Positions 35,500-44,434 of a stretch of DNA of 64,000 nucleotides are shown here, in pieces. Position 1 is the first letter of the stretch; each line of letters starts with the position of its first letter. The position numbers and the translations under genes are program-made. The notes under the pieces are model-generated. The model saw nothing but the letters and a program-made list of their open reading frames with translations, was not told where the DNA came from and made no database searches. Location of the stretch: the NCBI RefSeq assembly GCF_002119765.1, contig NZ_CP021112.1, positions 3,776,501-3,840,500 of the forward strand, written 5' to 3'. The DNA comes from Pseudorhodoplanes sinuspersici. Lineage in GTDB: Bacteria; Pseudomonadota; Alphaproteobacteria; Rhizobiales; Xanthobacteraceae.

Positions 35500-35525
35500 G
35501 TAACAACACGGCCCATAAGCCCGAA
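35500..35525 (+). promoter_or_regulatory. SigF-type promoter of the sigma-factor gene
   Basis: GTAACA (35500-35505), 16 bases, CGAA (35522-35525), then the AAGGA ribosome binding site and the TTG start at 35548. A very short leader. Implies autoregulation of the sigma/anti-sigma pair. Confidence 0.75.
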
Positions 35526-35547
35526 GACGAAGAAGGATGAGTGCCAC

Positions 35548-36093
35548 TTGAAAGGTGATGCCGAATGGGCCGACCTGATGCGGGCGGCCAAGGCAGGCAA
35601 TGGGGCGGCTTATGATCGCTGCCTGCGCGAGATGGCGCAGGCGCTGCGGCCGCTTGTGCGTCGCGGCATGTATCGCGCCGGCGCTAATCCGGCCGAAACG
35701 GAGGATGTGGTGCAGGACATTCTGATCGCAGTGCATCTCAAGCGTCACACCTGGGACGACACCCGGCCGATCGGCCCGTGGATCGCCGGCATCGCACGCT
35801 ACAAGATCATCGATTCTCTGCGCAAGCGCGGGTCGCGGATCGAATTGCCGATCGAGGATTTTGTCGAGATCATCCCGGCCGAAACGGAAACCGAGATTGC
35901 GAGCGAACGCGATGTCACGCGCTCGTTGGAAGCCTTGCCGGAAGGACAACGCAATGTCGTGCGTGCCATCGCCATCGACGGCATATCGATCGCCAGCACA
36001 GCGCAGAAACTGAACATGAGCGAAGGCGCCGTGCGCGTCGCGCTGCATCGAGGATTGGGAGCCTTGGCGAAACGCCATAGTCAGGACACATGA
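35548..36093 (+). CDS. sigF: ECF sigma factor of the SigF (ECF16) type
   Basis: 181 residues from a TTG start at 35548 (AAGGA ten bases before it); the first in-frame ATG at 35578 lacks a ribosome binding site and would cut the sigma2 domain. Sigma2 region: DRCLREMAQALRPLVRRGMYRAGANPAETEDVVQDILIAVHLKRHTWDDTRPIGPWIAGIARYKIID; sigma4 region: LEALPEGQRNVVRAIAIDGISIASTAQKLNMSEGAVRVALHRGL. It would direct transcription from the two GTAACA-N16-CGAA promoters. Its stop overlaps nrsF by four bases. Confidence 0.88.
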   Translation: MKGDAEWADLMRAAKAGNGAAYDRCLREMAQALRPLVRRGMYRAGANPAETEDVVQDILIAVHLKRHTWDDTRPIGPWIAGIARYKIIDSLRKRGSRIELPIEDFVEIIPAETETEIASERDVTRSLEALPEGQRNVVRAIAIDGISIASTAQKLNMSEGAVRVALHRGLGALAKRHSQDT

Positions 36094-36728
36094 AGACCGA
36101 CGACCTCATTCGCGCGCTTGCTGCCGACCGTGAGCCGGCCGGTCCGAAGCCGGGTTTCGCGCTGTTCGTCGCAGCCGCATGCGGCTTCGTCGTGTCGGCG
36201 GTGTTGTTCATGTGGCAGATCGGGCTGCGTCCGGACCTGCTGTCGGCGATGCTCTCCTTCGATTTCATGCTGAAGCCGGTGGAGATGGGCCTTTTGGCCG
36301 TCGCCGCCGCAATTTTGGTGGTGAGGCTGGCGCGGCCCGGCGTGCCGTTCGGCCGCACATGGCTGGTCGTGGCAGCGGTGCCGGCGATCATGGTGGCGGC
36401 TTTGGCGGTCGAACTGATGCGCGTGCCGCATGCGGAATGGCTGGTCCGGCTCGCTGGCGCGCATTGGTATCTTTGCGTGATCAACATGGTGCTGCTGGCG
36501 ATGCCGATACTGGCCGCGGTGCTGTTCGGCCTGCGCTATGGCGCACCGACGCGTCCGGTGCTGGCCGGCGCGATGGCGGGGCTGCTGTCGGGCGCACTAT
36601 CGGCGACGCTTTATATTTCCCATTGCCCGGATGATTCGCCGATCTTCGTCGCCGCGTGGTTTACGCTGGCCATTGCTATTTCCACAGGCATCGGCGCGCT
36701 GGCCGGAGGCCGCTTGCTGCGCTGGTGA
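36090..36728 (+). CDS. nrsF: DUF1109 anti-sigma factor NrsF
   Basis: 212 residues with six predicted membrane segments. Two cysteines, Cys129 and Cys179 (in YISHCPDDSP), lie two residues from the positions of the Cys131 and Cys181 needed in Caulobacter NrsF for sensing metals. NrsF holds SigF at the membrane until metal stress. Start ATG overlaps the sigF stop (ATGA). Co-transcribed with sigF. Confidence 0.88.
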   Translation: MKTDDLIRALAADREPAGPKPGFALFVAAACGFVVSAVLFMWQIGLRPDLLSAMLSFDFMLKPVEMGLLAVAAAILVVRLARPGVPFGRTWLVVAAVPAIMVAALAVELMRVPHAEWLVRLAGAHWYLCVINMVLLAMPILAAVLFGLRYGAPTRPVLAGAMAGLLSGALSATLYISHCPDDSPIFVAAWFTLAIAISTGIGALAGGRLLRW

Positions 36729-36761
36729 GCGATTACCCCGGTTCGTTGGGCAACAACTCTG

Positions 36762-36956
36762 TCACCGCAGCAGATAGGGCAGGAGCCGAAGAAGCCCGAT
36801 CGTCATCGCTGCGCCGATGATAGCGAGTACGAAAATCCCAAGCAGCGGTTTCACGTCACGGGTCTTGGAGGCGTGTGAAAGCTTGGGCAATCGTTTGATC
36901 GGCTCGTGCACTCTTTGTCTCTGATCCTTGTCCTGATCCTTGGGCTGGCCCTTCAC
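36762..36956 (-). CDS. Possible small membrane protein
   Basis: 64 residues from a GTG. A charged N-terminal half (KDQDKDQRQRVHEPIKRL) and one C-terminal hydrophobic segment (LLGIFVLAIIGAAMTIGLL). Ribosome binding site weak (GGTGG). Convergent with nrsF. It may be real, but there is no family evidence. Confidence 0.4.
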   Translation of the reverse strand: MKGQPKDQDKDQRQRVHEPIKRLPKLSHASKTRDVKPLLGIFVLAIIGAAMTIGLLRLLPYLLR

Positions 36957-37150
36957 CGATCCACCGGGATCGCGCCTCCATGCCTTAGACCTCTGGCCGC
37001 GAGGCGCCGGCCGAACAATCGGAACATGATGCCGCCCCTTCCTGGTCGTTTGAAACCGACTGTATCAAGGCTAAGCCTTTGCACGCAAACGATCTTGTGT
37101 GATCATTCGGGGTCGCCGATCGCGACTTGAACGAAAGCCAGGAGATCGTC

Positions 37151-38143
37151 ATGGTGCGCCCGCCACTCTCTTTTGCATTGAGCCGCCGTACCGTCATGAC
37201 AGGAACTGCCAGCATACTCGCCGCTTCGTCGATCCCCGCTTCCGGCCAGCAGGCCGCGCCGGCCAAAGGGCCGGCCGTATGGCTCGACATGGACCAAGCC
37301 CAGCTCGATGACGCCTATAATCAGGCGAAATATGCGCCGAACGTCCGGCAGGTGGTCGGTCGCTATCGTACCAATAGCGATGTCACACGTTCGCGCCTTG
37401 GTGCGCCCAAGCGGCTTGCTTATGGCCCGTCACCGGTGGAGGGGATGGATCTTTATCCGACGAAGCAGGCGAATGCGCCGATCCAGGTCTTCCTGCATGG
37501 CGGGGCATGGCGGGCGGAGGTTGCCGCCTATTATGGCTTCCCGGCGGACATGTTCGTCGCTGCCGGTGCGCATTACATCTCGGTCGATTTCACCAATGTG
37601 GTCGAGACCAAGGGCGATCTGATGCCGATGGCTGAGCAATGCCGTCGGGCGGTGGCCTGGATCTACAAGAACGCAGCCAGCTTTGGCGGCGATGCCAGCC
37701 GGATCTATCTGTCCGGTCATTCGTCCGGTGCTCATCTCGGCGGCGTGGTAATGGTGACCGATTGGGAAAAGAATTTCAGCCTGCCCAAGGACACAATCAA
37801 AGGCGCGATGCTGGTCTCGGGCATGTATGACCTCAAGCCGGTGCGGCTGTCGTCGCGTTCGTCCTATGTCACCATCACTGACGAGGTGGAGCATGCATTG
37901 AGCGCGCAGCGCTATATCGACAAGCTGAATGCGCCGCTCGTGGTCGCTTATGGCTCGCTGGAGACGCCGGAATTCCAGCGGCAAAGCCGTGATTTTGCCG
38001 ACGCCGTGAAGACAGCGGGCAAGCCCATACAGCTCATGCGCTGCGACGGCTACAACCATTTCGAAGTGATCGAGACATTCGGCAATCCACATGGATTGCT
38101 CGGACATGTCGCCTTGCAGCAGATGAAGCTGATCCCGGCCTGA
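37151..38143 (+). CDS. Tat-exported alpha/beta hydrolase (esterase/formamidase-like)
   Basis: 330 residues. N-terminal twin-arginine signal SRRTVMTGTASILAASSI. Hydrolase fold: oxyanion HGGAW (FLHGGAWRAE), nucleophile elbow GHSSGA (Ser191), catalytic His in YNHFEV. It resembles esterases related to kynurenine formamidase. AGGAGA precedes ATG 37151; an upstream TTG is less likely. Probably periplasmic; a Tat signal suggests it folds before export, perhaps with a cofactor. Confidence 0.85.
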   Translation: MVRPPLSFALSRRTVMTGTASILAASSIPASGQQAAPAKGPAVWLDMDQAQLDDAYNQAKYAPNVRQVVGRYRTNSDVTRSRLGAPKRLAYGPSPVEGMDLYPTKQANAPIQVFLHGGAWRAEVAAYYGFPADMFVAAGAHYISVDFTNVVETKGDLMPMAEQCRRAVAWIYKNAASFGGDASRIYLSGHSSGAHLGGVVMVTDWEKNFSLPKDTIKGAMLVSGMYDLKPVRLSSRSSYVTITDEVEHALSAQRYIDKLNAPLVVAYGSLETPEFQRQSRDFADAVKTAGKPIQLMRCDGYNHFEVIETFGNPHGLLGHVALQQMKLIPA

Positions 38144-38291
38144 TACGCGCCGCTCCTTGCCGCTTTGTGCCGTGCGCCTATGTCTTTTTACATAAAATGT
38201 GCGTTGATCTCGCCGTCTTTCGGCAAGATGCGCATTTGTAGAATGTGACTATCGAATCACGGCTGATAATATCTGCCGGGGGGCCCGTCAG

Positions 38292-39248
38292 ATGCTGGCC
38301 GAGTGGTGGCGTCGCATTATCGACCGTGCTTTCGCGCCTTACTCGGTGAGCGCGTTTGCATTCGCGATCGGCTGCGTCGCAGTGGCCACCGGCGTGCGCT
38401 ATGCGCTGGGGTGGATTCACCCCGCCATCGTGCCGCATGCCGCGTATTTCCCGGCGGTGATGCTCGTCGCGCTGGTGGCGGGAACGCCGGCGGCAATTGT
38501 TGCAACGCTACTGTCGATCCTCCTTGCCGCGACCCTTTTTGTGCACGAGGGTGGAGAGCTTGGAGTTCTCAATAGCACATTCTTCGCGCTCTCCAGCATC
38601 CTGATCATCGTGGTGGCGGAAGCCTACCGGCAATTGCTGCATCGCTATCAGCAACAGGAGCGTCAGAAGAATCTGATGCTGCGGGAGCTGGAGCATCGTG
38701 GCAAGAACATGCGTTCGATGGTCGAGGCGATCGTGGCGCAAACATTGCCGGATGACCCGGATGCGGCGCAGACCATCATCGGGCGTATTCGCGCGGTCTC
38801 ATCGACCAACGACATCATCAGCCATGCGGCCGATCTGCACGCGGATCTGCGCACGCTCATCCGTGCGAAATTCGAGCCGTTCGGCCCTTTTCGGGCCAGC
38901 CTCGAGGGTCCGAAAATCACGCTGCCAGCGGACCCCGCCCGCAATCTGTCGCTGGTCTTTCATGAACTGGTGACCAACGCGATCAAGCACGGAGCCTTGT
39001 CGCGCGAAGAGGGGCGGGTGGACATTTCTTGGCGGGTGAGTGGCGGCAATCTCATCGTCACGTGGGCCGAGCGCCACGGACCGGAGATATCGCCGCCCGC
39101 TGAACGCGGCTTCGGCTCGCGCCTCATTGTCGGCTGCATGAAAAGTCTCGGCGGCAGCGTTGTCGCCGATTTTCCGCCGACGGGTCTTGTCTGTGTGATT
39201 TCCATTCCGCTCAAGACAGCCCCAGTCGAGACCGAGGCTGCCCCATAG
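38292..39248 (+). CDS. HWE-family sensor histidine kinase
   Basis: 318 residues. N-terminal DUF4118-like membrane part (about 18-110, four segments), then the H-box ELEHRGKNMRSMVEAI with phospho-accepting His135, N-box LSLVFHELVTNAIKHGALS, and a WAE triplet in VTWAERHGP that marks the HWE subfamily; a G-box (GFGSRLIVG) ends it. HWE kinases are frequent in Hyphomicrobiales. No response regulator gene is nearby, so its partner is elsewhere. Confidence 0.88.
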   Translation: MLAEWWRRIIDRAFAPYSVSAFAFAIGCVAVATGVRYALGWIHPAIVPHAAYFPAVMLVALVAGTPAAIVATLLSILLAATLFVHEGGELGVLNSTFFALSSILIIVVAEAYRQLLHRYQQQERQKNLMLRELEHRGKNMRSMVEAIVAQTLPDDPDAAQTIIGRIRAVSSTNDIISHAADLHADLRTLIRAKFEPFGPFRASLEGPKITLPADPARNLSLVFHELVTNAIKHGALSREEGRVDISWRVSGGNLIVTWAERHGPEISPPAERGFGSRLIVGCMKSLGGSVVADFPPTGLVCVISIPLKTAPVETEAAP

Positions 39249-39253
39249 ATCAC

Positions 39254-39362
39254 GGTGATTTTGGATCGTATCGATCCAAAATCATAAACGTGCTCGATTT
39301 TATACGTTAGAGCATGATGTCGTCCGAAGACCGCTTCGCACTTTTCGACATCATGCTCTAGT
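39254..39362. repeat. Inverted-repeat pair, Hyphomicrobiales type
   Basis: GATTTTGGATCG / CGATCCAAAATC forms one hairpin; AGAGCATGATGTCG / CGACATCATGCTCT forms a second, larger one. It is between convergent genes and may act as a bidirectional transcript end. Confidence 0.85.
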
Positions 39363-39388
39363 CGCGGGCAAAAAATTTTGCGCCTCAG

Positions 39389-39880
39389 TCAAGCGGCCAT
39401 CTGATTAAGCGAACTCTCGGCCAGCCTGGTGAGTGTCAGGTCGGTGTTTTTTTCTTCCTCGAGGGTCTGCTGCAGGAGTTCCGCCGCCTCGGGCATGCCG
39501 AGCTGTTCGGCCCAGGCGATCAGCGTGCCGTAGCGCGAAATCTCGTAATGCTCGACCGCCTGCGCGCCGGAGAGAAGGCCGGCGTCATGCGCGTCGGATT
39601 TCTTGAAGTCCTTCATGACTTCCTGGCCTTCTTCAACAAGACCGAGAATGGCCGGACAGGTTTTGCCGCGTGCGGGCTTTTCGATCAGTTCGAACACCTG
39701 CTCCAGCCGGTCGACGTGTCCTTCGGTTTCCTCGTAGTGCTTCTCGAAGGCAGCGCGCAATTCTTCCGAATGCGCGGCTTTCGCCATCTTCGGCAACGCC
39801 ACAAGAATTTTCTTCTCGGCGAAATACATGTCTTTCAGCGTTTCGTGGAAGAGGCTCTCAAGATTCTTTTCGTTGGCCAT
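39389..39880 (-). CDS. DUF892 (YciE/YciF-like) ferritin-like protein
   Basis: 163 residues: SLFHETLKDMYFAEKKILVALPKMAKAA, ALRAAFEKHYEETEGHVDRLEQVFELI, HDAGLLSGAQAVEHYEISRYGTLIAWAEQLG. Glu/His residues in EKK, HYEETEGH and EHYE could form a diiron site as in YciF. Stress-associated in enterics; iron role inferred. GGAGAG upstream of the start. Complete and monocistronic. Confidence 0.9.
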   Translation of the reverse strand: MANEKNLESLFHETLKDMYFAEKKILVALPKMAKAAHSEELRAAFEKHYEETEGHVDRLEQVFELIEKPARGKTCPAILGLVEEGQEVMKDFKKSDAHDAGLLSGAQAVEHYEISRYGTLIAWAEQLGMPEAAELLQQTLEEEKNTDLTLTRLAESSLNQMAA

Positions 39881-40055
39881 GACGGTTCTCTCCGGGAAGG
39901 GGGATTACCGCTCGTGAACGCATGGTGGTGACGAGAGTTCCCAAGCGAGGCGACAAAAGTCATCTGCCACTCCACTGCGCCGAGAGAATTGCGCGGTATC
40001 GAACCAGGCCCGTGGCCAATCGTTATTGCATCGGCGATGCCGATGGAGTCCCACC

Positions 40056-40349
40056 ATGCAAATGAACGGTTTACGGCGCTTCGGGTTTCTCTGGGTGACT
40101 GGTGGCTTTTTCGTCATCTCGCTACTGGGGCACTGGGTGTTTGGCTAGTTCGCCTATGTGGACGAGCAACTGGCGCTCCGAATGGAAGCAAAGCTCGATG
40201 CCATCCTGATCGCGGTCGACAAGGCCGGTGGCGAGCAGGCGGTCAAGGATATCGATGCGACCTATCTGGGCCGCGAAACCGACGAGGGCTATAAGCGGCG
40301 GTTGGCGGCAGCGGAAGAAAAGGGGCGGTCGTCAAGCGATCGCGCCTGA
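40056..40349 (+). pseudogene. Small membrane protein gene with an in-frame TAG
   Basis: The frame ATG 40056 to TGA 40349 reads MQMNGLRRFGFLWVTGGFFV, ISLLGHWVFG, TAG (40146-40148), then FAYVDEQLALRMEAKLDAIL and further to GRSSSDRA. An aromatic residue is expected at the TAG (a TGG to TAG change would explain it), as in small DUF6766-like membrane proteins. GGAG lies before the first ATG. Either the gene is dead, or only the second part is made from the GTG at 40158, or the stop is read through. A sequencing error is also possible. Confidence 0.55.
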
Positions 40350-40411
40350 TACATCCCGCGCAAAATCCTGCCCGGCAGCGCACCGGTAAAGTGGCGGCGT
40401 TTGCCGCAGCG

Positions 40412-42193
40412 TCAGTGCGGTACGAGCGGCCAGAACAATGCAATCAGCGGCACGCCCGCAACCACGACATAGATCGAGAGCGGCAAACCCAGTTTCCAGT
40501 AATCTGTGAACTGATAGCCGCCCGCGCCCATGACGAGCGTATTCGATTGATGGCCGATGGGAGTCAGGAAATCGCAGGCCGCGCCGATGGCCACCGCCAT
40601 CAGAAACGGATCGGGCGACAATCCGAGGGTCTTGGCAAAGGTTGCCGCGATCGGGCCCATCACGAGAACCGTTGCGGCGTTATTGAGGAACGGCGTCACT
40701 GCCAGCGCTGCCACCATGATGAGGGTAAGGGTGCCGATCGGCGGCAATTGCGTTGCGACGGCACTGAGCCATCCGGCGATGACATCTGTGCCTCCGGTGG
40801 TGCGCAATGCATCCGAAACGGGGATCAGCGTGCCGAGCATGATCAGGATCGGCCATTCCACCGCGTCATAGGCTTCGCGCAACGACAACGATTTCAACAG
40901 GATGATGACGGCGGCCGCAGTAAAGAAAGCTACCGCGATCGGCAGCACGCTCACAGCGACCAGCAGCATCGCGACCGCCAGCACCAGCACTGGGATGAGA
41001 CCGCGTCGTCCGCGTCCGAGCGACAATCTGCGTTCGGCCAGCGGCAGCACGCGCAAGTCGCCAAGCGTTTCCGGCATGGTTTTGATATTCCCCTGCAGCA
41101 TGATGACGTCGCCCGGCTGGAAGCGAACGGCGCGCAGACGATGGGCGATGCGCCGGCCGGCACGGCTGACGGCGAGGAGATTGATCTGAAAATGATCGTA
41201 GAGCCGCACCGTCACCGGCGTGTTGCCGACCAGCGAGGATTCCGGCGTGACGATGCCTTCGATTACGCCGATATCGTCGGATGGCGTATCCTTGTCCTTC
41301 GTCACCTCGTTGCGTACAAGCTTCAGCTTTGCAGCGCCGACGATGCGTTCGAGCGCGTCCGGGTCACCCTGCAGGATGATGATATCGCCGGCACGCAATT
41401 GCACACCGCCGGTCGGCGAGGAGTTGCGTTGCCGCCGCCGCAGGATCGCAAGGACCTCGACCTCGTTCTCGCTCAGCGTCTCAAGCTCCCTCACGGTCTT
41501 GCCGACGAACTCGGAATTTTCCGGCACGCTGACTTCCGTGGTGTAGCCTTCAAGGTTGAAGGCAGCGTCCAGTGAGGCGGCGCCCTTGCGTTCAGGCAAC
41601 AAACGCCAGCCGAATGCCAGGAACGCGACGCCGCCGATCGCGAGCAGCACGCCGACCGGCGCGAAGTCGAACATCTGGAACGGTTCGCCGAGAATTTCCT
41701 GGCGCACACGTGAGACGATGATGTTCGGTGAGGTGCCGACCAGCGTGACAATGCCGCCGAGCAGCGAGCCAAACGCCATCGGCATCAGCATGGCGGAGGC
41801 CGGGGTGCCGGTCCGCCGCGCGAGCTGGAAGGCCACCGGCATCATCATCGCCAATGCGCCGATATTCTTCACAAAGCCCGACAAGGCGGCAACGACGGCC
41901 GTCAGCACGAAGATCTGGATGGTCGGTGTCGTCAGCCATGGCGCGATCGGCCGCACGGCCGCTTCGATCATGCCTGAACGCGCGACGGCGGCGCTGACGA
42001 TCAGCGCGCTGGCGACGATGATGACGATGTCGTCGGAAAAGCCGGAGAAGGCCTTGTCATAGGGAACGATGCCGGTGAACAGGCAGGCCAGCAGCGCCAG
42101 CACTGCGACTATGTCGTAACGAAGCCGCCCCCAGACGAACAACCCCATCATCGCGGCCAGGATCGCGAAGGCGAAGATTTGCGGTGTCGTCAT
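40412..42193 (-). CDS. SLC13-type divalent anion transporter with TrkA-C domains
   Basis: 593 residues. Membrane segments at the two ends frame two cytosolic TrkA-C (RCK_C) domains near the middle (VRELETLSENEVEVLAI..., TVRLYDHFQINLLAVSRAGRRIAHRL). SLC13/DASS-like pattern: AARSGMIEAAVRPIAPWL, NAATVLVMGPIAATFA and AIGAACDFLTPIGHQSNTLVM. Transports carboxylates, sulfate or similar anions. Start at 42193 (MTTPQIFAFAILAAMM). Substrate not assigned; monocistronic. Confidence 0.87.
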   Translation of the reverse strand: MTTPQIFAFAILAAMMGLFVWGRLRYDIVAVLALLACLFTGIVPYDKAFSGFSDDIVIIVASALIVSAAVARSGMIEAAVRPIAPWLTTPTIQIFVLTAVVAALSGFVKNIGALAMMMPVAFQLARRTGTPASAMLMPMAFGSLLGGIVTLVGTSPNIIVSRVRQEILGEPFQMFDFAPVGVLLAIGGVAFLAFGWRLLPERKGAASLDAAFNLEGYTTEVSVPENSEFVGKTVRELETLSENEVEVLAILRRRQRNSSPTGGVQLRAGDIIILQGDPDALERIVGAAKLKLVRNEVTKDKDTPSDDIGVIEGIVTPESSLVGNTPVTVRLYDHFQINLLAVSRAGRRIAHRLRAVRFQPGDVIMLQGNIKTMPETLGDLRVLPLAERRLSLGRGRRGLIPVLVLAVAMLLVAVSVLPIAVAFFTAAAVIILLKSLSLREAYDAVEWPILIMLGTLIPVSDALRTTGGTDVIAGWLSAVATQLPPIGTLTLIMVAALAVTPFLNNAATVLVMGPIAATFAKTLGLSPDPFLMAVAIGAACDFLTPIGHQSNTLVMGAGGYQFTDYWKLGLPLSIYVVVAGVPLIALFWPLVPH

Positions 42194-42255
42194 GAAGCGG
42201 TCCGCGCGGCAATGCGCAAGGTAACGCTGGCGGCCAGACGAAGTTCCATCAATGC

Positions 42256-42397
42256 CGTCATTCCGGGGCGCATGCAAAGCATGCGAGCCCGGAATCCATA
42301 ATCACAGCTGCGGCGTATGGATTCCAGGCTCGCGACACGCAGGCAAGATAACGCTGGCTGCGTAAACTTGCTAGCGCTGTCGCGCCCCGGAATGACG
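42256..42397. repeat. Intergenic inverted repeat, 'CATTCCGGG' family
   Basis: CGTCATTCCGGGGCGC and GCGCCCCGGAATGACG are the arms; related to 1898-2010. It lies between the SLC13 and dctM genes and ends 6 bases after the dctM stop. Confidence 0.85.
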
Positions 42398-42403
42398 AAT
42401 GAA

Positions 42404-43720
42404 CTAATTCATCGTGCTCGGTAGCCAGAGCGAGATCTGCGGGAAGGCGATCAGTAAGGTCATGATCACCACTTCACAGGCCAGGAACCAGTAGCAGCCG
42501 CGGAAGATGGTGGTCAGCGGGATCTGATTGTTGAGCGCGCCGGACACCACATAGATGTTGAAGCCGACCGGCGGCGTCAAAAGTCCGATGCCGATATATT
42601 TCACCACCAGCACGCCTAGCCAGACGAGATCGAGATCGAGAGCCGCAAACATCGGTACGAAGACCGGGATGGTGAGAAGGATCATGCCCAATGGATCGAG
42701 GAACATCCCGAGGATCAGGTAGATGACCGATATGGCGACGACGAGCAGCAACGGATCGAGCGCCCATGTGCCAACCAGTTCGGTAAACAGCGTCGCGCTG
42801 CCGGAGAGAGCGAGGAACTTGGTGTAGATCACAGCGCCGATGCCGACGAATAACAATTGCGCAGTGGTGCCGATCGCGTCCTTGAAGCTCTCGATGAGGC
42901 CGCGCAGCGACAGCTTGCGTTGCGCGAAACCGATGAGAATCGCGATCAAGGCACCGGCGGCGCCGGACTCGGTCGGCGAGACGACACCCCAATAGAGGCC
43001 GCCCATCACCGCAACGATGAGAACGAGTATCGGCCAAATGTCGCGCAACGACGCCCAGCGCTCGCGCCACATGTCATTGCGGTTTGGGAATTCCACTGGC
43101 GGCCCAAGCTTCGGATTGAGCCAGCAGCGCACGACGATCATGATCATGTAGACGCCGGCGGTGAGCAAGCCGGGAATGATGCCGGCCAGCAGCAATTTCG
43201 AAATCGAGACTTCCGCGAACACGCCGTAGATCACGAACAAGATGCTCGGCGGGATCAGCGCGTCGAGCGTGCCGCCCGATGCGCAGACGCCGGTGGCCAG
43301 CGCCTTGTCGTATTTGTTCTTCAGCATTTCCGGCACGGACAGCCGCGCCATGACGGCGGCGGCGGCAATGCTCGAGCCGGACGCGGCGCCAAAGCCCGCG
43401 CAGGCCCAGTTGGTCGCGACCGCAAGTCCGCCGGGCAGGCCTCCAAACCACGCATAGGCCGCGCGGAACAGCCCTGCGCCGATGCCGGAATTGGACGCGA
43501 CCGCGCCCATCAGAAGGAACATCGGAATTGCGGACAGATCCCAATTGGCCGCGAACACGAACGGCGTGTCGCGCAGCACGCTGAGCGCGACGTTGAAATT
43601 GCGCAAGTACCACAGACCGAGAAACGCGACACCGCCCATCGCAACGCCGATCGGCACACGCAATCCGATCAGGATCAGCATCATGACGATGCTGGAGCCG
43701 GCGACCTGCAGTGTTGTCAC
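42404..43720 (-). CDS. dctM: TRAP transporter large permease DctM
   Basis: 438 residues with 11-12 membrane segments. Start GTG at 43720 overlaps the dctQ stop by four bases (GTGA), and family features follow: LRDTPFVFAANWDLSAIPMFLLMGAVAS, GGLPGGLAVATNWACAGFGAASGSSIAAAAVMARLSVPEM and LMLIGPVLL-like C-terminal segments (VVKYIGIGLLTPPVGFNIYVVSGA). Moves organic acids with sodium or proton symport together with DctQ and the periplasmic DctP. Confidence 0.92.
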   Translation of the reverse strand: MTTLQVAGSSIVMMLILIGLRVPIGVAMGGVAFLGLWYLRNFNVALSVLRDTPFVFAANWDLSAIPMFLLMGAVASNSGIGAGLFRAAYAWFGGLPGGLAVATNWACAGFGAASGSSIAAAAVMARLSVPEMLKNKYDKALATGVCASGGTLDALIPPSILFVIYGVFAEVSISKLLLAGIIPGLLTAGVYMIMIVVRCWLNPKLGPPVEFPNRNDMWRERWASLRDIWPILVLIVAVMGGLYWGVVSPTESGAAGALIAILIGFAQRKLSLRGLIESFKDAIGTTAQLLFVGIGAVIYTKFLALSGSATLFTELVGTWALDPLLLVVAISVIYLILGMFLDPLGMILLTIPVFVPMFAALDLDLVWLGVLVVKYIGIGLLTPPVGFNIYVVSGALNNQIPLTTIFRGCYWFLACEVVIMTLLIAFPQISLWLPSTMN

Positions 43721-44253
43721 GCGATCTCTCCCGCGTTCTGGATCTCGTGCGCGGGGGGCGTCTGTGGGCCCTTGATGATGTCGTCGATGATCTTGAGGAC
43801 CAGATAGAGCAGCATCAAGCCGCTGGCGACCGGCGGAACCCAGCGGCTCGGCCACACCGGCAGAAACGTGGTGCCAGCCTGCCAGACTTCATGGATGCGG
43901 GTTTGTCCGATCGCCTGCGAGCCGGTCTGGTAGACGAACAGAGCGAGATAGGCGACGACGAGGATCTTCACGACGACATCGAGCCAGTGCGCGACCGGTT
44001 TCGGCATCAGCCGGGTAAAGATATCGACCGAGATGTGACTGTCGTTCCTGGCGAGATAAGCCCAGGGAAGGTAAGTCACGATCACCATGTAATAGGCCGA
44101 CACGATTTCGGTGGTCCCTTCGATGGGACGACCGAAAAAGGTGCGGCCAGTCACATCCGCGCTGACCTGCAGCATCATCAGGAAACCGGCGATCAGTGCG
44201 ATCCAGAGGAAGATCTGGATCGGCCATTCAAGCCATTTGAGCAGGCGGTCCAT
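43717..44253 (-). CDS. dctQ: TRAP transporter small permease DctQ
   Basis: 178 residues with four membrane segments; W-L-E-W-P N-terminus, SADVTGRTFFGRPIEGTTEIVSAYYMVIVTYLPWAYLARNDSHISVDIFTRLM, the DctQ pattern. The four-base overlap with dctM indicates coupled translation. 180 bases after dctP with a repeat between. GTG 44256 or ATG 44253 are possible starts. Confidence 0.9.
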   Translation of the reverse strand: MDRLLKWLEWPIQIFLWIALIAGFLMMLQVSADVTGRTFFGRPIEGTTEIVSAYYMVIVTYLPWAYLARNDSHISVDIFTRLMPKPVAHWLDVVVKILVVAYLALFVYQTGSQAIGQTRIHEVWQAGTTFLPVWPSRWVPPVASGLMLLYLVLKIIDDIIKGPQTPPAHEIQNAGEIA

Positions 44254-44279
44254 CACGGTATCGGCCTTGCATTCAAGTG

Positions 44280-44400
44280 AACGGTCACCCTGAGGAGCCG
44301 TGCGGCAGCACGGCGTCTCGAAGGGCGACGGCCCAATTGGTGGCCGTGCATCCTTCGAGGGTCACGCGCTTTGCGCGTTCGCGCCTCAGGATGACAGAGT
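44280..44400. repeat. 'CTGAGGAGC...CTCAGGATGACA' element
   Basis: CACCCTGAGGAGC and CGCGCCTCAGGATGACA flank internal GTGCGGCAGCAC and CGCTTTGCGCGTTCGCG hairpins; related to 54188-54240. It separates dctP from dctQ. Confidence 0.7.
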
Positions 44401-44434
44401 TAGATCTGGCGGCCCGCTCCACCACGATTTGGGC

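Noticed and set aside
40391-41575. Plus-strand 394-residue frame
   Set aside because: Antisense of the SLC13 transporter; Gln/His/Arg-rich composition typical of shadow frames.
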